Origin: JAVVHH01 sp964235765
GTDB lineage: Bacteria > Pseudomonadota > Alphaproteobacteria > Acetobacterales > Acetobacteraceae
Length of the DNA stretch: 8,581 bases
Reading direction: 5' to 3'
NCBI GenBank assembly: GCA_964235765.1
Contig: CAXSDH010000116.1
Span: 1-8,581 of the forward strand
The notes under the pieces were generated by a model that saw only the letters and a program-made list of their open reading frames with translations, searched no databases and had not been told where the DNA came from. A program made the translations under genes and the position numbers. Shown piece by piece: positions 7,202-8,581 of this stretch; the stretch's first letter is position 1, and the number at the start of each line of letters is the position of its first letter.

Positions 7202-8088
7202 GCGGCGCCGGAGCGGGGGTTCAGCACGTCGTTCAACCCGTCGCCGACCAGGTTCAGAGACAGCACCGTGACAGCAACCGCGATGCCGGGCAGGGCGGTG
7301 AGGAACCAGGCGGTGCGCAACATCGGCCGCCCCTCGCCGATCATGCTACCCCAGCTCACCAGGTTGGGATCGCCCATGTTGAGGAACGACAGCCCGGCCT
7401 CCGTCAGGATCGCGTTCGCGACCAGGACGGAGGTGGTGACCACGATCGGTGCCATCGCATTCGGCAGTATCTCGAGGAAGATGATCCGCGGCGTGGAATA
7501 GCCGAGCGATCGCGCGGCGACGACGAAGTCCGCGGAGCGGAGCGAGCGGAACTGCGCCCGGACCAGCCGGGCGACGGTGGGCCAGGACGCGACGCCGATC
7601 GCCCCGGCGATGAGCCGCGCCGAGGGTTGGCCGATCGTGACGAGCACGATGACGAGCAAGAAGGTGGGGACGGTCTGGAACAGCTCGGTCAGGCGGGCCA
7701 GAGCGTTGTCGAGCCAGCCGCCGAAGTAGCCGCCTACGGCGCCGACGATCGTCCCGATGACGAGTCCAGTCAGCGCCGCCGCCGCGCCTACGAGCAGCGA
7801 AACGCGCGCGCCGTAGGCGAGCCCGGCAGCGACGTTGCGCCCCAGGCTGTCCGTGCCGAGCGGGAAGTCCGGATCCTGGCCGGGCCAGAGCACGGGGGCG
7901 CCCACCATGTCCTGTGGGTCGCCAGGGAACAGAACCGACGCGCCAAGCGCCACCAGCACGACAGCCGAGAGGATGACGAGGCCACTCAGGAACGACGGGT
8001 TCCGCAGCATCGCGCGCCAGACGCGGCCCGCGCGCCTGACCGGTGCCGGAGCCGGGGCAAAGGTGGATGTGGTCGTCACGCCGCTCAT
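7198..8088 (-). CDS. dppC: Peptide-type ABC transporter permease, DppC/OppC class
   Basis: This is one of two inner-membrane subunits that form the translocation pore with DppB. It has 296 residues. A short proline- and alanine-rich cytoplasmic N-terminus is followed by a first membrane helix (about 34-54). The DppC hallmark FPLGTDSLGRN is at 75-85. Further helices lie at about 91-120, 136-156, 211-230 and 260-283. The coupling (EAA) loop FVVAARSLGYSTPRIIFLEILPN covers 188-210, and the C-terminus has GLSFLNMGDPNLVSWGSMI (232-250) and LVGDGLNDVLNPR (280-292). The ATG at 8088 begins one base after the dppB stop. An upstream in-frame ATG at 8145 would add 19 residues that are only the shadow of dppB, so I rejected it. 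No strong ribosome site is seen, consistent with coupling to dppB. Confidence 0.95.
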   Translation of the reverse strand: MSGVTTTSTFAPAPAPVRRAGRVWRAMLRNPSFLSGLVILSAVVLVALGASVLFPGDPQDMVGAPVLWPGQDPDFPLGTDSLGRNVAAGLAYGARVSLLVGAAAALTGLVIGTIVGAVGGYFGGWLDNALARLTELFQTVPTFLLVIVLVTIGQPSARLIAGAIGVASWPTVARLVRAQFRSLRSADFVVAARSLGYSTPRIIFLEILPNAMAPIVVTTSVLVANAILTEAGLSFLNMGDPNLVSWGSMIGEGRPMLRTAWFLTALPGIAVAVTVLSLNLVGDGLNDVLNPRSGAA

Positions 8089-8089
8089 C

Positions 8090-8581
8090 TCAATGCAGCT
8101 CGATCCGGGGGTCGAGCCAGGCGTGCAGCAGGTCGACCCCGACATTGACGGCGATCACAAGCGCCGAGGACAGCATCAGCACGCCGAGCAGCACCTGGAA
8201 GTCCCGGCCGGTCACTGCGTCCAGCGCGAGGCGGCCCATGCCGGGCCAGCCGTAGACCGTCTCGACCACCACGGCACCGCCGAGCAGGTTGCCGATGTTC
8301 ATGCCGGCCACGGTGGTGACGGGAATGAGCGCGTTGCGGAGCGCGTGACGGAGCTGGATTGCGATCGGGTGGATCCCCTTGGCGGCCGCGGTGCGCATGA
8401 AGTCCTGGCCCTGCACCTCGATCATGGTGGCGCGGGTCAGGCGGGCATAGACGGCGATAAAGAAAGAGGACAACGCGAGCGAAGGCAGCACGAGGTAGGA
8501 GGCGCGGTCCACAACCAGGCGCAGGCCGCTCATCGGCACGCCCACCGTCATGTTGCCGTTCGACGGCAGCCAGCCGAGCTT
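8090..8581 (-). CDS. dppB: Peptide-type ABC transporter permease, DppB/OppB class, N-terminal part beyond the window
   Basis: These are the last 163 residues of the other pore-forming subunit; the gene starts beyond the right edge, so about half of the usual protein of just over 300 residues is missing. Counting from the first codon in view, KLGWLPSNGN (1-10) is the periplasmic segment typical of DppB before LVLPSLALS. A membrane helix lies at about 29-46. The coupling loop DFMRTAAAKGIHPIAIQLRH (60-79) contacts an ATPase subunit. GGAVVVETVYGWPGMGRL (101-118) and AVTGRDFQVLLGV (122-134) are DppB signatures, followed by a last helix (about 131-152) and the closing HAWLDPRIELH. The internal ATG at 8551 is not the real start, because recognisable DppB sequence continues upstream of it. 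The gene order dppB-dppC fits the class. Confidence 0.94.
   Translation of the reverse strand, partial: KLGWLPSNGNMTVGVPMSGLRLVVDRASYLVLPSLALSSFFIAVYARLTRATMIEVQGQDFMRTAAAKGIHPIAIQLRHALRNALIPVTTVAGMNIGNLLGGAVVVETVYGWPGMGRLALDAVTGRDFQVLLGVLMLSSALVIAVNVGVDLLHAWLDPRIELH

Noticed and set aside
8089..8145. Longer DppC with 19 more N-terminal residues from an ATG at 8145
   Set aside because: The added residues lie wholly within the dppB coding sequence and look unlike a permease N-terminus; the ATG at 8088 fits the one-base spacing after dppB.
7108..8148. Plus-strand open frame of 346 codons opposite dppC
   Set aside because: It is an antisense shadow of a clear permease gene, full of Arg, Asp and Gln runs, without membrane segments or motifs.
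8549..8551. ATG at 8551 as the start of dppB
   Set aside because: Typical DppB residues KLGWLPSNGN are encoded directly upstream to the window edge, so this is an internal methionine of a truncated gene.
1..8581. Search for RNA genes, CRISPR arrays, insertion sequences, attachment sites, terminators or an unusual new system
   Set aside because: Coding sequence fills nearly the whole window. I saw no repeat array, transposase, inverted terminal repeats, tRNA-like fold or terminator hairpin with a T-run, and all seven genes belong to known families.

Overview
The window is one gene-dense stretch of a very GC-rich bacterial chromosome (by eye well over 60% G+C, with codons ending mostly in G or C). 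All seven genes I can support lie on the minus strand, so they read from the right edge to the left edge. Base composition, compact coupled genes and the gene content suggest a proteobacterium. An alphaproteobacterium of the Rhodospirillales/Acetobacteraceae or Hyphomicrobiales type is my best guess, but there is no taxonomic marker here and a betaproteobacterium is possible.

In transcription order the layout is: the C-terminal part of a DppB-type permease (8581-8090, cut by the window edge); a DppC-type permease (8088-7198); a DppD-type ATPase (7201-6206, TTG start); a DppF-type ATPase (6225-5293); a periplasmic peptide-type substrate-binding protein with a twin-arginine-like signal peptide (5263-3668); a HyuA-type hydantoinase/oxoprolinase ATP-binding subunit (3660-1576); and a HyuB-type partner subunit (1579-2, its last few residues beyond the left edge). 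Junctions are extremely tight: gaps of 1, 7 and 29 bases, or overlaps of 4, 20 and 4 bases. No stretch of even 50 bases lies between genes, and I see no internal promoter or terminator. The operon continues past both window ends, so its promoter, any regulator and any further enzyme are out of view.

Together the genes read as an import-and-hydrolyse cassette. The binding protein would capture a small amide, peptide-like or cyclic compound in the periplasm, the DppBCDF-type ABC transporter would import it using ATP, and HyuA/HyuB would open or activate it in an ATP-dependent reaction. HyuA/HyuB relatives include N-methylhydantoinase, 5-oxoprolinase, caprolactamase and the acetone/acetophenone carboxylases. 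The substrate cannot be read from sequence alone. All individual families are well known. The points worth a second look are the unknown substrate, an altered histidine motif in HyuB, conserved cysteine clusters at the C-termini of both ATPases, and the translational coupling.
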